Part shown: positions 1 to 9,244 of the stretch, in pieces
How the letters are laid out: every line of letters begins with the position of its first letter
Numbering within the stretch: the first letter of the stretch is position 1
Origin: Kordiimonas sediminis
GTDB taxonomy: Bacteria > Pseudomonadota > Alphaproteobacteria > Sphingomonadales > Kordiimonadaceae
NCBI RefSeq assembly: GCF_014656395.1
Contig: NZ_BNCI01000002.1
Coordinates: forward strand, 434,001 to 498,000
Reading direction: 5' to 3'
Length of the DNA stretch: 64,000 nucleotides
Notes under the pieces: generated by a model
Told to the model about the DNA's origin: nothing
Databases searched by the model: none
The model's input: the letters and a program-made list of their open reading frames with translations, nothing else
Translations under genes and position numbers: made by a program

Positions 1-2
1 AG

Positions 3-251
3 GAAGAGCGTAAGTTTGTCGTCATTGATGAGGTGAAAGCGCGCTTGGAGGCCGCAGGCGCTGATATGTCAACGGTTGACGGTGTGCGTGTGAAAACCGA
101 TGATGGCTGGTGGTTACTGCGTGCATCCAACACGCAAGCAGTACTAGTGGCACGCTGTGAAGCATCCAGTGATGCTGGGCTGAGCCGCTTGAAACAGGCT
201 TTGGTCGGGGCGCTGAAAGCGTCAGGTATTACACCGCCAGAGGGCCTTTAA
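3..251 (+). CDS. Phosphomannomutase/phosphoglucomutase, C-terminal end (partial)
   Basis: Only the last 82 codons are in the window; the frame is open to the left edge. The C-terminal segment with '[10 protein letters not shown]' followed by 'LVARCEA' is the phosphate-binding domain 4 of alpha-D-phosphohexomutases, where the R-x-S-N-T loop holds the sugar phosphate. The family interconverts hexose 6- and 1-phosphates for cell-surface polysaccharide precursors. Which hexose is used cannot be told from this fragment. The gene ends 94 bases before clpS and no strong terminator lies between them. Confidence 0.75.
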   Translation, partial: EERKFVVIDEVKARLEAAGADMSTVDGVRVKTDDGWWLLRASNTQAVLVARCEASSDAGLSRLKQALVGALKASGITPPEGL

Positions 252-345
252 CTGAAAAAATATTCAGAAAAAATGGTCTGTTACCCTTTTAGTCATAAAT
301 TTATGCGTTACATTATAAAATGTATGATGTTTTTGCGGAGGTGTC

Positions 346-687
346 ATGTCCGATAAAGACAAGGACAAAAAGGATAATGGAACAGGTGGCGGTGCAGGGA
401 CAGGCGTTCTGACCCGCCCCGAAGCCAAAACCAAAAAACCTTCGATGTATAAAGTCTTGTTACTAAATGACGATTATACGCCGATGGAATTCGTTGTGCA
501 TATATTGCAGCGATATTTTCGGATGACGATGGAGCAGGCGACCGAGGTCATGCTTCATGTTCATCAACGCGGTGTGGGTGTATGCGGTATATACACTTTT
601 GAAGTCGCAGAAACCAAAGTCGCACAGGTAATGGCTTTCGCCAAGCAACACGAACATCCATTACAGTGTACGATGGAAAAAGAATAG
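346..687 (+). CDS. clpS: ATP-dependent Clp protease adaptor ClpS
   Basis: ClpS is the N-recognin adaptor that hands N-end-rule substrates to ClpAP. The protein has 113 residues, the usual size. After a flexible Lys/Gly-rich N-terminus (residues 1-30) comes the core, with N41-D42-D43 and 'YTPMEFVV', then H73 in 'HVHQRG'; the Asn, Asp and His match the residues that bind the N-terminal amine in the family. The C-terminal '[10 protein letters not shown]' is also typical. A good ribosome site (GCGGAGG) precedes ATG 346. clpA follows 67 bases downstream, the standard pairing, so substrate recognition and unfolding are probably co-expressed. Confidence 0.96.
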   Translation: MSDKDKDKKDNGTGGGAGTGVLTRPEAKTKKPSMYKVLLLNDDYTPMEFVVHILQRYFRMTMEQATEVMLHVHQRGVGVCGIYTFEVAETKVAQVMAFAKQHEHPLQCTMEKE

Positions 688-754
688 ATAGTCGAAGGGG
701 ATACTGCCCCTGAAGCGTCTTATCAAAAAGTAGAAATAATAAGGAATACCAAGA

Positions 755-3169
755 GTGCCAAGTTTCTCATCACATCTGGAAGCAACGCTGCACCGCGCAT
801 TGCATGAAGCCAATGTCCGTCATCATGAGTATGCAACGCTCGAACATCTTTTGTTGTCACTCTTGGATGATCCGGAAGCTGGTGCCGTATTGGTGGCTTG
901 TGATGTCGATATTGATGAACTGCGGCAGCAGTTGGAATCCTATCTTGACGAAGAATTAAACACGCTGAAGCTTGAAGAAGGTGACGGCATGGAGGCCACC
1001 CCAACGGCTGGATTCCAGCGGGTTGTTCAGCGTGCCTTGCTTCATGTGCAGTCTTCCGGTCGGGAAGAGATGACGGGTGCAAATCTGTTGGTTGCTCTGT
1101 TTTCTGAGCGTGAAAGCCACGCAGTATATTTCCTACAAAGTCAGGATATGACCCGCCTTGATGCCGTTAGCTATATATCGCACGGGATTGCGAAGGCACC
1201 TAATATGTCAGACAACCGTCCGGTCCGCGGCGTTGATGATGAAGATGCGGATGATGACGAACATGATGCAGCTGAAGCAACTCCCGGTAAAGACGGTGGT
1301 GCGCTTGCTGCTTACTGCATCAATTTAAATCAGCGCGCGCTGGACGGTAAAATTGATCCCCTTATTGGACGGGAGAGCGAGCTTGAGCGCGCAATCCAGA
1401 TCTTATGTCGCCGTTCTAAAAATAACCCGCTTCTGGTCGGAGACCCTGGTGTGGGTAAAACTGCGATTGCTGAGGGTTTGGCACGCAGAATTACTGAGAA
1501 AGCGGTTCCAGACGTTTTGCTGGATGCGACTATATATGCGCTGGATATGGGGGCTTTGCTTGCAGGGACCCGCTACCGTGGTGACTTTGAAGAACGATTG
1601 AAATCTGTGGTCAAGGAATTGGAGCAGATTGAAGGTGCGGTTCTGTTTATTGACGAAATTCATACGGTAATCGGTGCAGGGGCCACATCCGGCGGCTCGA
1701 TGGATGCATCAAACCTTCTGAAGCCATCCTTGGCGAATGGGTCAATTCGCTGCATGGGGTCAACGACTTACAAAGAATTCCGCAGTCATTTTGAGAAAGA
1801 CCGGGCGCTGCTACGCAGATTCCAGAAAATTGATGTAACTGAGCCTTCTGTGCCTGATACCATCAAAATTTTGCAGGGCTTGAAGCCATATTTCGAAGAC
1901 CATCATAACGTGCGCTACACGGCGGATGCCATTAAAACGGCGGTTGAACTGTCTGATCGTTATATTTCTGACCGTAAACTGCCGGACAAGGCAATTGATG
2001 TGATTGATGAAACGGGTGCAGCACAGATGTTGTTGCCGCCCAGCAAACGGAAAAAGACTATCAGCGTTAAGGATGTTGAAGCAGTCGTTGCAAAGATTGC
2101 CCGCATCCCACCGAAAACTGTTACCCTTGATGAAAGCCGGGTTATGCAAACGCTGGAAGAGGATTTGAAGCGGGTTGTCTTTGGTCAGGATCAGGCGATA
2201 GAGGCATTGTCCGCATCTATAAAATTATCACGTGCAGGCCTACGGGAGCCGAACAAGCCGATTGGTTCCTATCTGTTTAGTGGGCCAACGGGTGTCGGTA
2301 AAACCGAAGTTGCCCGTCAGTTGGCCGGTCTGCTAGGCGTTGAATTGCACCGGTTTGATATGTCTGAATATATGGAACGGCATTCAGTATCGCGGTTGAT
2401 TGGTGCACCTCCTGGCTATGTAGGTTTTGATCAAGGCGGGCTGCTTACCGATGCAGTGGACCAGCATCCGCATGCTGTTTTGTTGCTGGACGAAATTGAG
2501 AAGGCACACCCTGATCTGTTTAATATCCTGTTACAGGTTATGGATAATGGGTCTTTGACTGACCATAATGGTAAGAAGATAGATTTCCGTAATGTCATTC
2601 TGATCATGACAACCAATGCCGGAGCAAGTGATCTAGCGAAATCCGCAATTGGATTTGGACGGGAAACCGATTCTGGTGCTGGTGATGAGGCAATCAAGAA
2701 TACTTTCAGCCCAGAGTTTAGAAATCGCCTTGATAAGGTCGTACCGTTTGATTATTTGCCGCCTGAGGTGGTTTCCAAGGTTGTTGAAAAATTTGTTCTG
2801 TCACTGGAACTTCAATTGGCGGACCGCAATGTGGAAATCTCTCTTGATCCTGCCGCGAAGGCATGGCTGGCAGAAAAGGGCTATGATAAGCTTTACGGTG
2901 CACGTCCGCTGGCCCGTGTCATACAAGATAGTATCAAGACGCCACTTGCTGATGAACTGCTGTTTGGGCGTCTGCAAAAAGGTGGTGAGGTTGTCGTCCA
3001 TCTTGATGATGGCGCACTGTCCTTTGAAATCGTCCCGTCTGCTGGTCCAGGTGCAACTGACAAACCTGGCGGTAAGAAAACGAGCGGCGGAAAAGGTAAA
3101 AAAGCTGGCACTAAAAAAGGCAAGAGTGTTGCCAAGCGTAAGACGACAGAGCCCGTGCCGGTGAAATAG
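755..3169 (+). CDS. clpA: ATP-dependent Clp protease ATP-binding subunit ClpA
   Basis: ClpA is the AAA+ unfoldase that feeds substrates to ClpP. Order of parts in 804 residues: Clp-N double repeat (about 1-145), an acidic linker rich in D/E (about 160-175), AAA-1 with Walker A GDPGVGKT (about 229) and Walker B 'VLFIDEIH' (about 296), then AAA-2 with GPTGVGKT (about 509) and 'VLLLDEIEKAH'. Both ATPase sites look intact. There is no long coiled-coil middle domain, which separates it from ClpB. The start is GTG 755 behind an AAGGA. Odd feature: the last 35 or so residues form a Gly/Lys-rich basic tail that most ClpA proteins lack. Confidence 0.96.
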   Translation: MPSFSSHLEATLHRALHEANVRHHEYATLEHLLLSLLDDPEAGAVLVACDVDIDELRQQLESYLDEELNTLKLEEGDGMEATPTAGFQRVVQRALLHVQSSGREEMTGANLLVALFSERESHAVYFLQSQDMTRLDAVSYISHGIAKAPNMSDNRPVRGVDDEDADDDEHDAAEATPGKDGGALAAYCINLNQRALDGKIDPLIGRESELERAIQILCRRSKNNPLLVGDPGVGKTAIAEGLARRITEKAVPDVLLDATIYALDMGALLAGTRYRGDFEERLKSVVKELEQIEGAVLFIDEIHTVIGAGATSGGSMDASNLLKPSLANGSIRCMGSTTYKEFRSHFEKDRALLRRFQKIDVTEPSVPDTIKILQGLKPYFEDHHNVRYTADAIKTAVELSDRYISDRKLPDKAIDVIDETGAAQMLLPPSKRKKTISVKDVEAVVAKIARIPPKTVTLDESRVMQTLEEDLKRVVFGQDQAIEALSASIKLSRAGLREPNKPIGSYLFSGPTGVGKTEVARQLAGLLGVELHRFDMSEYMERHSVSRLIGAPPGYVGFDQGGLLTDAVDQHPHAVLLLDEIEKAHPDLFNILLQVMDNGSLTDHNGKKIDFRNVILIMTTNAGASDLAKSAIGFGRETDSGAGDEAIKNTFSPEFRNRLDKVVPFDYLPPEVVSKVVEKFVLSLELQLADRNVEISLDPAAKAWLAEKGYDKLYGARPLARVIQDSIKTPLADELLFGRLQKGGEVVVHLDDGALSFEIVPSAGPGATDKPGGKKTSGGKGKKAGTKKGKSVAKRKTTEPVPVK

Positions 3170-3238
3170 CGGGGTCGTACTCCGACGGGAATGCACTATG
3201 TTTTCTACGCGGGGTGCAGGCAGCGTGCCTACCACCAG

Positions 3239-4279
3239 TTAATGGCCGCTATACGTGTGATGTTTGGCATAAAAGGCATCAATGCGTTGTTCGGATGCGG
3301 GCAGAAGATAATCCTGTGACGGTGAATAAGAGTTTTTACGCCCTGCATTCAACAACTCGGCTGGATCTTGTCCGTCAACCCAGCCAAGGTTTGGTCGGTG
3401 CATGTGATATCCAATCAGTTGTTGCAGCATTTCTGGATAGGTGGCCGCTATATGCGGCGGGTTTGCCAGATACTGATTTTCCGCTTGTCGCAGCCAGCCC
3501 AGGCTGTAGCTGATGACGATGCCTTCACGCGGGGTGTTAGTAAGGTTTGCACCACCTGCGTGCATTGTAGACCCTAGCCATATTAACAAATCACCCGGCG
3601 CAAGCGTTGGGGTGATGTAGGAAGAAATGTCCTTGTCACCAAGGGGGGTATTCTGTGAATGTGTCTGTGGCCATATGCGTGTGCCGCCATTTTCTTCGGT
3701 GAACTGTGTTAGCGGCCACATGCAATTGACCATAACTTGCTGCCCTTCATGGGAAAAAGGAAACATGTCGTCATCCCTGTGTGGGATTTGTGCCCGTTCA
3801 CCCGGGAGCACAGCGATTGCCTGTGTTAAGTTGATTTGAATGGTATCGCATAGTGGTGACAGAACAGCTTTCATCAAATCCACAATCACTGGATGACAAG
3901 CAAGATCCCTGCTTGTTTTTGATTTTGAGAATAGCCCACCAAAACGGACGGTTTTATTGCCGTAAAATGCACCTTTCCCAGTCGGATAAGCCGAATAGTA
4001 GGGGCGAAGCTCAGCCTGGAGCAGGGATACCATATCCGCTGCGATGGCTTCATTTATAACAGTGTAGCCATGTGTGTTTAATTGTTCGGTAATCGCCCTG
4101 ATTTCCGGGGTTGGATATCCGGTATCTTTCTGTCCCTCGGACCACCCCCCATTAGGGGGTGGTCTTTCCAGTTGCGCTGGTTGCGCAGTTTTATGCGGGC
4201 ATGTGCCCGGTAGGTTTGTATCAGCCGTCTTCGACCCGAGCAGGGGTGCGGCGACAGGGGAAAGGGACTGTGTGTACAT
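3239..4279 (-). CDS. Phytanoyl-CoA dioxygenase (PhyH) family protein downstream of luxI
   Basis: Predicted Fe(II)/2-oxoglutarate-dependent oxygenase of the PhyH family, 346 residues. The metal triad is visible: H167-R-D169 and distal H240 ('TMHAGG'), with R251 placed to bind 2-oxoglutarate. The first 55 residues are Pro-rich and look disordered. The family hydroxylates unactivated carbons of lipids or small molecules; the substrate here is unknown. The gene starts 57 bases after luxI on the same strand with GGAG in front of ATG 4279 and no terminator between, so it should be co-transcribed with luxI and raised by quorum sensing. It might modify the AHL acyl chain or make a separate signal or metabolite (inference). 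It converges on clpA. Confidence 0.85.
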   Translation of the reverse strand: MYTQSLSPVAAPLLGSKTADTNLPGTCPHKTAQPAQLERPPPNGGWSEGQKDTGYPTPEIRAITEQLNTHGYTVINEAIAADMVSLLQAELRPYYSAYPTGKGAFYGNKTVRFGGLFSKSKTSRDLACHPVIVDLMKAVLSPLCDTIQINLTQAIAVLPGERAQIPHRDDDMFPFSHEGQQVMVNCMWPLTQFTEENGGTRIWPQTHSQNTPLGDKDISSYITPTLAPGDLLIWLGSTMHAGGANLTNTPREGIVISYSLGWLRQAENQYLANPPHIAATYPEMLQQLIGYHMHRPNLGWVDGQDPAELLNAGRKNSYSPSQDYLLPASEQRIDAFYAKHHTYSGH

Positions 4280-4335
4280 AACTCTTTCTCCGGTAATGAT
4301 ACGAAATGGCCACTTTTTCGGTGGCTCAGTGGTGG

Positions 4336-4962
4336 TTATGCTGCGGTCCGTTCCCCAGGTTTGGACACAGGCAGCAGTGGGCCGTCTATATCGTTGTTTT
4401 CACAAACTTCGATATAAGACGCATGGGTGACATTTATGGCATAAGCCATGATGCACTCATTCTTTTTCAAAATGGGTAACCCTAAGGGTGTTAGGTCATA
4501 GCCGGTTTTCAGCATGTTCGGTATAATGGTCAGGTTTGCGATGCACGTTAGCTGGGTTAAGCCTTCGGACAGAGCATACTCCAGCATAGCTGCGCGCAGC
4601 TCGCCAGTGAAATGCTGTGGCAGGTCATCCCGCTTATAGTGGTCTAGCGAATAAAACCGCGTTACCTCCATAATGGATGGACCTGTTGGTACGCCTTTGA
4701 AGCACAAGTGTGCAAACTTGTCGGCCATCAGGTGTGGTTTCATTGTCGGGCACAGGCGCATGGATGCTTTGATATTCATCTCGTCATCGACGGAGAGAAT
4801 ATAAACGGCATCATCGGTATCATATTCATCGATTTCCAATACGCCATCATTCGGCAGGTCCCACCCGAACCGCTTGATAAAAATATCGTAACGTTGGCGA
4901 TACATTTGATCTAGCAGGTCGGTGTAATCGTCGCGATTTAATCTATTGATGATAACAATCAT
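4336..4962 (-). CDS. luxI: Acyl-homoserine-lactone synthase (LuxI family)
   Basis: Makes N-acyl-homoserine lactone from S-adenosylmethionine and an acyl-ACP or acyl-CoA. The conserved LuxI residues are present: R24, F28 and W34 in the N-terminal block, D45 and D48, R69, then E99 and R102 in 'MEVTRF'. With 208 residues it has the normal length. A strong CGGAGG precedes ATG 4962. It lies between luxR (upstream) and phyH (downstream), all on the minus strand, with a lux box about 55-76 bases upstream of the start, so positive autoregulation by LuxR-AHL is expected. The acyl chain length cannot be read from the sequence. Confidence 0.95.
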   Translation of the reverse strand: MIVIINRLNRDDYTDLLDQMYRQRYDIFIKRFGWDLPNDGVLEIDEYDTDDAVYILSVDDEMNIKASMRLCPTMKPHLMADKFAHLCFKGVPTGPSIMEVTRFYSLDHYKRDDLPQHFTGELRAAMLEYALSEGLTQLTCIANLTIIPNMLKTGYDLTPLGLPILKKNECIMAYAINVTHASYIEVCENNDIDGPLLPVSKPGERTAA

Positions 4963-5014
4963 GGGTGCCTCCGTTGTTGAAGGCCCTAACTAAAGCTGAA
5001 ATGTGGGATATTGC

Positions 5015-5038
5015 CTACCTAGCTAGTTAGATAGGTAG
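5015..5038 (-). promoter_or_regulatory. lux box (LuxR-AHL operator) of luxI-phyH
   Basis: A 24-base inverted repeat with perfect 7-base outer arms (CTACCTA / TAGGTAG) and 3 further paired positions. The core 5017-5036 starts ACCT and ends AGGT with the 20-base length of classical lux boxes. It sits 7 bases beyond the luxR stop codon; its centre is about 64 bases upstream of luxI, suitable for overlap with a -35 element read leftward. The operator role is inferred from shape and position. Confidence 0.85.
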
Positions 5039-5044
5039 ACGTAT

Positions 5045-5827
5045 TTATAAAAGTAGCTGATTATCGAGAAAGGCACGAACAACGGCTTGTACCCTGGTGG
5101 CTACGCCGTATTTGCGTTTTGTATTTTCTACGTGAAAATGGACGGTGCTTTGGGAGATATTCATCAATTCCGCGATAACCGATTCTGATTTACCTTCTGC
5201 CACCCATTGCAGGCATTCCCGTTCGCGGTCTGTCAATTCTATGACCCGGTCTGTTAGGGTTTCTGGTTCCTGTTTCCGTAGTTTGACAGCTGTGTCATAG
5301 AGATAGATGCTCATTAAATGCAGGGCGTGCTGTACATCTGGGTCCACGTCTCTGTTCGGCCCGACGATATTGATGGTGGCCGGGATAAACCCGTCCGCAT
5401 ACACGGGCACAGTTACACCGTGGATAATGCCGGTTTCCCGGGCTTCCTGAAAAATTTGCTCCTGCAGGTCGGTCATGCCGTGCATGACAACCGGGTCATC
5501 CCAGGAAAATGGTATAATCCTGTTTCTGGCAACACTCAGAATGCGGTCATGCTTTTTGTAGGACTGCTGAATATAATGTTCAATCCATTCACTTGGGTAT
5601 TCGGCAAGACGGACTGCATTATGCGGCGTATCGCTATCAGAACAAAAAGACGTGCAGGTGAAATGACAGAAGCCCAGTTCGGAAATATGTTTGTGAAAGG
5701 TCGCGACTAATTCGGCTGAACTTGAAATTGTCTTACATTCAGCGATAAAGCTGGAAGCATTCTCGAAATATTCTAGTTTCTTCGATGTCATCATCATATG
5801 GGGCTGACCAGCTTGTAACCTGTTCAT
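5045..5827 (-). CDS. luxR: LuxR-type quorum-sensing transcriptional regulator
   Basis: N-terminal autoinducer-binding domain followed by a C-terminal LuxR helix-turn-helix. In the ligand domain the Trp/Tyr cluster 'EWIEHYIQQSY', the invariant Asp ('KKHDRIL'), a Trp in 'IPFSWDD' and the Gly of 'GIIHGVTVP' are visible. The Pro that normally follows the Asp is Arg here. The HTH starts at 'LTDRERECLQWVAEGK' and contains 'STVHFHVENTKRK'. ATG 5827 gives 260 residues, near family size; a longer frame starts at TTG 5893 but has no ribosome site. It is the likely receptor for the product of the adjacent luxI and the protein that binds the lux box just past its own stop. Confidence 0.92.
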   Translation of the reverse strand: MNRLQAGQPHMMMTSKKLEYFENASSFIAECKTISSSAELVATFHKHISELGFCHFTCTSFCSDSDTPHNAVRLAEYPSEWIEHYIQQSYKKHDRILSVARNRIIPFSWDDPVVMHGMTDLQEQIFQEARETGIIHGVTVPVYADGFIPATINIVGPNRDVDPDVQHALHLMSIYLYDTAVKLRKQEPETLTDRVIELTDRERECLQWVAEGKSESVIAELMNISQSTVHFHVENTKRKYGVATRVQAVVRAFLDNQLLL

Positions 5828-5957
5828 ATATCCATGTCTTTCACTCAGTGGACCCCCATTAATTAACCTAGTTCGCAGACTGTTCTTGTTCAAGTATTTA
5901 TCACGGATATGGATTTATATTTCTCAAATGGGTTGAATGGTGTGGGGCGAATAAATG

Positions 5958-5980
5958 AAAACCCCGCCGTATAGGCGGGG
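5958..5980 (-). terminator. Rho-independent terminator of the amidohydrolase gene
   Basis: Perfect 7-bp GC stem (5962-5968 with 5974-5980), 5-base loop, and a T4 run on the minus strand. It ends transcription of the large amidohydrolase gene before luxR, so luxR should have its own promoter in the roughly 130 bases before its start. Confidence 0.85.
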
Positions 5981-6013
5981 CTTCCAGTGGTTTTATTATG
6001 CGATGATTTTGTC

Positions 6014-9000
6014 TTAGCGGATTTCGCTTTCAGGCTTGCCGTGCCAATAGTAGGGCTTGTTTTTGTAGGACCCTGTTTCCACTTCATTCAGTGTTTTCGG
6101 ATCATACAGGCGTCCATTCAGCATCACATGGGAGACTTTATCTGTTTGGTAAATGTCATCCAGTGGATTGACGTTCAGGATAACCAGATCTGCCAGCTTG
6201 CCGGCTTCTACAGATCCCAGATCCGCTTCCATACCAAAATACAGTGCGGGATTGATGGTCGCTGTTTTCAGGGCTTCCATTGGTGTCATGCCGCCGCGGG
6301 CAAAACTCCACATCTCCCAATGTGCGGCCAAGCCTTCACGCTGGCCGTGGGCACCAATATTCACCATTACACCTTTGCGCATCAGGTCTTTGGCAAAAGC
6401 GGCGTTCAGATTATCTACATAATCTTCTTCCGGTGCCATTGGGCGACGTACAGAGCGCGACTGCAGAACGGTTGGTGGCACAAACTGTGACAGGATTGGG
6501 TGCTTCCAGACATCAGTATGTTGGTACCAATAGTTTTCTGCGGGTAGTCCGCCAAATGCGACCGCAAGAGTAGGCGTGAAGCCGACCTGTGTCTGTGGCC
6601 ATAACTGCAGAATGTCATCATAGATGTGCGTGTTGGGCAGTGTGTGCTCCACACCGGTATTGCCGTCGATCACATGGGACATGCCAAGGTGGTAGAGGGC
6701 ACTGCCTTCTGCAACGACAATCATATTCTCCCGGCGTGCTGCCTCAACAATCTGTTGGCGCTGATTCCGGCGTGGCTGGTTGTAGTTTTTCACACTGATG
6801 GCGCCTTGTGCTTTCAGACGGCGCACATGGGTTAAGGCTTCATCAATATCATTCACCGGTGCATAGAGCGCAGACCGTGCACCGTATATAATCTCTGCTG
6901 TCGAGAAAATACGCGGTGTCAGGGTCAGCCCTGACTTGGCATATTCTGCCGCGGGGAATACCAGTTTGGCACGGCTGGACGGGTTATGTGTTGTTGTAAC
7001 ACCCAGTGCCAGATGTGCCTGCTGGTTCCAGTTTTGCTGCGGCACGATTTCACCGGTACCATAACCGCCATGGGCGTGGATATCAATCAACCCAGGAATG
7101 ATGGTTTTGCCTTCAAGGCGAACGATTTTGGCACCGTTTGGAATTGCTGTCTGACTGGTTGGGCCAACAGCCTTGATCCGGTTGCCATCGATGATGATCA
7201 CACCATCTTCAATCACATCAAGCGCACCATTCATGGTTACAATACGAACACCGGTCAGTGCTGTGATACCTGATGGTTTGTCGTGTTTCGCTTTCACTGA
7301 AAGATTGATACCGCTATCAGGGGCAGTGAAGCCGTCTGCAAAGGCCTCCTTTATGGCTACTGATTTGAAATCAGGGCCAATAGACCAGTGAACGGCGGTG
7401 CCGTCCTTGTTCCAGCCCATATACAGGCCACCATTTTTGCTTAGTCTGCGAAGGGGCAGGGCAGAACCGGATGGTGTCAGTGCCTGACTTTTACCTGTCG
7501 CGGCATAGGGTGATACATAAACCTGGTAATTCTCTACCCAGGCAATGTGTTTGCCGTCTGGTGAGAGCTTGATATCAGTGCCGAGGCCTGTGGAGGCAAT
7601 TTCCCGTTTGTCATGGCCTTCTGGGGATACACTGTAAAGCTTGCTACCGCTGTAGCCACCCTGGAAAATGGATATACGGCCATTTTTCATAAAGGCTGGG
7701 TTTGTACCGTCTGCCGTTATGAAAACAGGGGTGCCACCCGATGCTGGCATAGTGTAGATGCCCGGGTTCAGGCCGTGATCAGGGTTTAAGAAACCACCGC
7801 CCTTGCGTTTTCTGTACAAAAGGGTGTCGCCGTCACTGGACAAGGACAAGTCAGCATAGTGTCCCTTGTCCTTGTTTAGCTGCTTTGATTTACCGCCCTT
7901 GGCACTTACACGGCGAATAGTACCAAGCTCAACATCATCCCACGTGGTGAAATAGACATATTTGCCGTCTGGTGACCATGTCGGGAACAGTTCGAAATGA
8001 TCGCCACTGTCACGGGTCAGGCGCACCGGTGTGTCATCGCCTCGTTTTACATACAGCTTGCCTAATGTTTCATACACAATAGCGTCACCGCTTGGGGACG
8101 GTGTGGCGAAACGCGGAATTTTTGTATCAAATGTATCAGGTGCAACGTCAACCTTTGGGCGAGGTGGCGCATAAACTGTTCGGGTATCTTCAACAGAGAA
8201 GGGGATATTGGTTACCTGGCGCGATTTGGCGCTTATTTTCCAGATTTTACCCCGTGACCAGAATACGATATTTTCACTGTCCGGTGTCCAGTCCATGTTT
8301 GGGTATACCCCTTGAACTGCCCAACCTTCCTGGAAGTCGCGGTCCATATCATCATGGATCATATTTTCACTACCGGTTTCCAGATCTTTCAGGAACAGAC
8401 GGGATTTCGCGCGAACACGTTTTACGTAGGCAAGATACTTGCCGTCCGGAGAAGGTGTTGGACGAACTGCACCACCAGGGCCGCCAGCGACAACGCTAAC
8501 TGAACCATCTGCCAGATCAACGGATTTGATCTGATACAGTTCAGTGTTTGAATCCTCTGCATAGATAAAGGTATTACCCGGAGTGACGTTTTGAACAAAA
8601 TACAGACTGTTGCCGTCTGGCGTGAACATAGGTTCGCCCAGTTCTTTCTGATACTGCTCGTTAGGGCGTTTGATAACCTGTAAGCCCTTGCCGCCGTCTT
8701 TATGGTACATCCAGATCTCGCCGGTGCCGTTGGACCGTGTTGTGGTAAAATGCTTGCGTGCGGCAATGAAGTTACCGTCTGGCGACCAGGTCGGGTTATT
8801 CAACAGGCGGAATGTTTCCTTCGTTACTTGTTTATAGGTGCCTGTCTCAAGGTCCAGGGTCCAGATATTATTGCCGCCGGCGCGATCAGAGGTGAAAGCG
8901 AGAGTTTTGCCGTCAGGGCTGAAGCGTGGCTGCATATCCCACGACACACCTTGTGTGATGTTCTCGGCTTTGCCGCCATTCATAGGCAATTTATAGATGT

Positions 9001-9244
9001 CGCCAAGCATATCAAACGCAATCCATTTGCCGTCAGGGCTTACATCTAGGCTCATCCAAGTGCCGGTACTGGTATTGATGGCAACCTCAGTGCCTTCAAC
9101 TGAGACTGGCGGATTAGACACATCCCAGCTTGAATCAGCAGCAACGGCAGTGTGATTTGCAGCGAACATAGCGGCTGCACCAATGCTGGTTGTGGCTAAT
9201 AAATGTAATACCTGTTTGACGTGTTTTCTGGTGGTGTTCCTCAT
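6014..9244 (-). CDS. Secreted amidohydrolase with N-terminal TolB/PD40-type beta-propeller
   Basis: 1076 residues. A signal peptide (about 1-35, cleavage near 'AVAADSS') points to export. Residues about 55-640 carry many PD40/TolB-like repeats with 'SPDGK' turns, forming one or two propellers. The C-terminal third (about 660-1076) is a metal-dependent amidohydrolase: 'GLIDIHAHGGYG' supplies the HxH metal site, later His residues occur at 'GNTGVEHTLPN', and 'GKLADLVILNVNP' is the conserved end. Such fusions are usually annotated as amidohydrolases or Xaa-Pro-type dipeptidases; the substrate is unknown. It is a single gene with its own terminator at 5958-5980. Confidence 0.9.
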   Translation of the reverse strand: MRNTTRKHVKQVLHLLATTSIGAAAMFAANHTAVAADSSWDVSNPPVSVEGTEVAINTSTGTWMSLDVSPDGKWIAFDMLGDIYKLPMNGGKAENITQGVSWDMQPRFSPDGKTLAFTSDRAGGNNIWTLDLETGTYKQVTKETFRLLNNPTWSPDGNFIAARKHFTTTRSNGTGEIWMYHKDGGKGLQVIKRPNEQYQKELGEPMFTPDGNSLYFVQNVTPGNTFIYAEDSNTELYQIKSVDLADGSVSVVAGGPGGAVRPTPSPDGKYLAYVKRVRAKSRLFLKDLETGSENMIHDDMDRDFQEGWAVQGVYPNMDWTPDSENIVFWSRGKIWKISAKSRQVTNIPFSVEDTRTVYAPPRPKVDVAPDTFDTKIPRFATPSPSGDAIVYETLGKLYVKRGDDTPVRLTRDSGDHFELFPTWSPDGKYVYFTTWDDVELGTIRRVSAKGGKSKQLNKDKGHYADLSLSSDGDTLLYRKRKGGGFLNPDHGLNPGIYTMPASGGTPVFITADGTNPAFMKNGRISIFQGGYSGSKLYSVSPEGHDKREIASTGLGTDIKLSPDGKHIAWVENYQVYVSPYAATGKSQALTPSGSALPLRRLSKNGGLYMGWNKDGTAVHWSIGPDFKSVAIKEAFADGFTAPDSGINLSVKAKHDKPSGITALTGVRIVTMNGALDVIEDGVIIIDGNRIKAVGPTSQTAIPNGAKIVRLEGKTIIPGLIDIHAHGGYGTGEIVPQQNWNQQAHLALGVTTTHNPSSRAKLVFPAAEYAKSGLTLTPRIFSTAEIIYGARSALYAPVNDIDEALTHVRRLKAQGAISVKNYNQPRRNQRQQIVEAARRENMIVVAEGSALYHLGMSHVIDGNTGVEHTLPNTHIYDDILQLWPQTQVGFTPTLAVAFGGLPAENYWYQHTDVWKHPILSQFVPPTVLQSRSVRRPMAPEEDYVDNLNAAFAKDLMRKGVMVNIGAHGQREGLAAHWEMWSFARGGMTPMEALKTATINPALYFGMEADLGSVEAGKLADLVILNVNPLDDIYQTDKVSHVMLNGRLYDPKTLNEVETGSYKNKPYYWHGKPESEIR

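Noticed and set aside
463-657. Minus-strand frame opposite clpS
   Set aside because: Shadow of clpS with no independent ribosome site or family motif.
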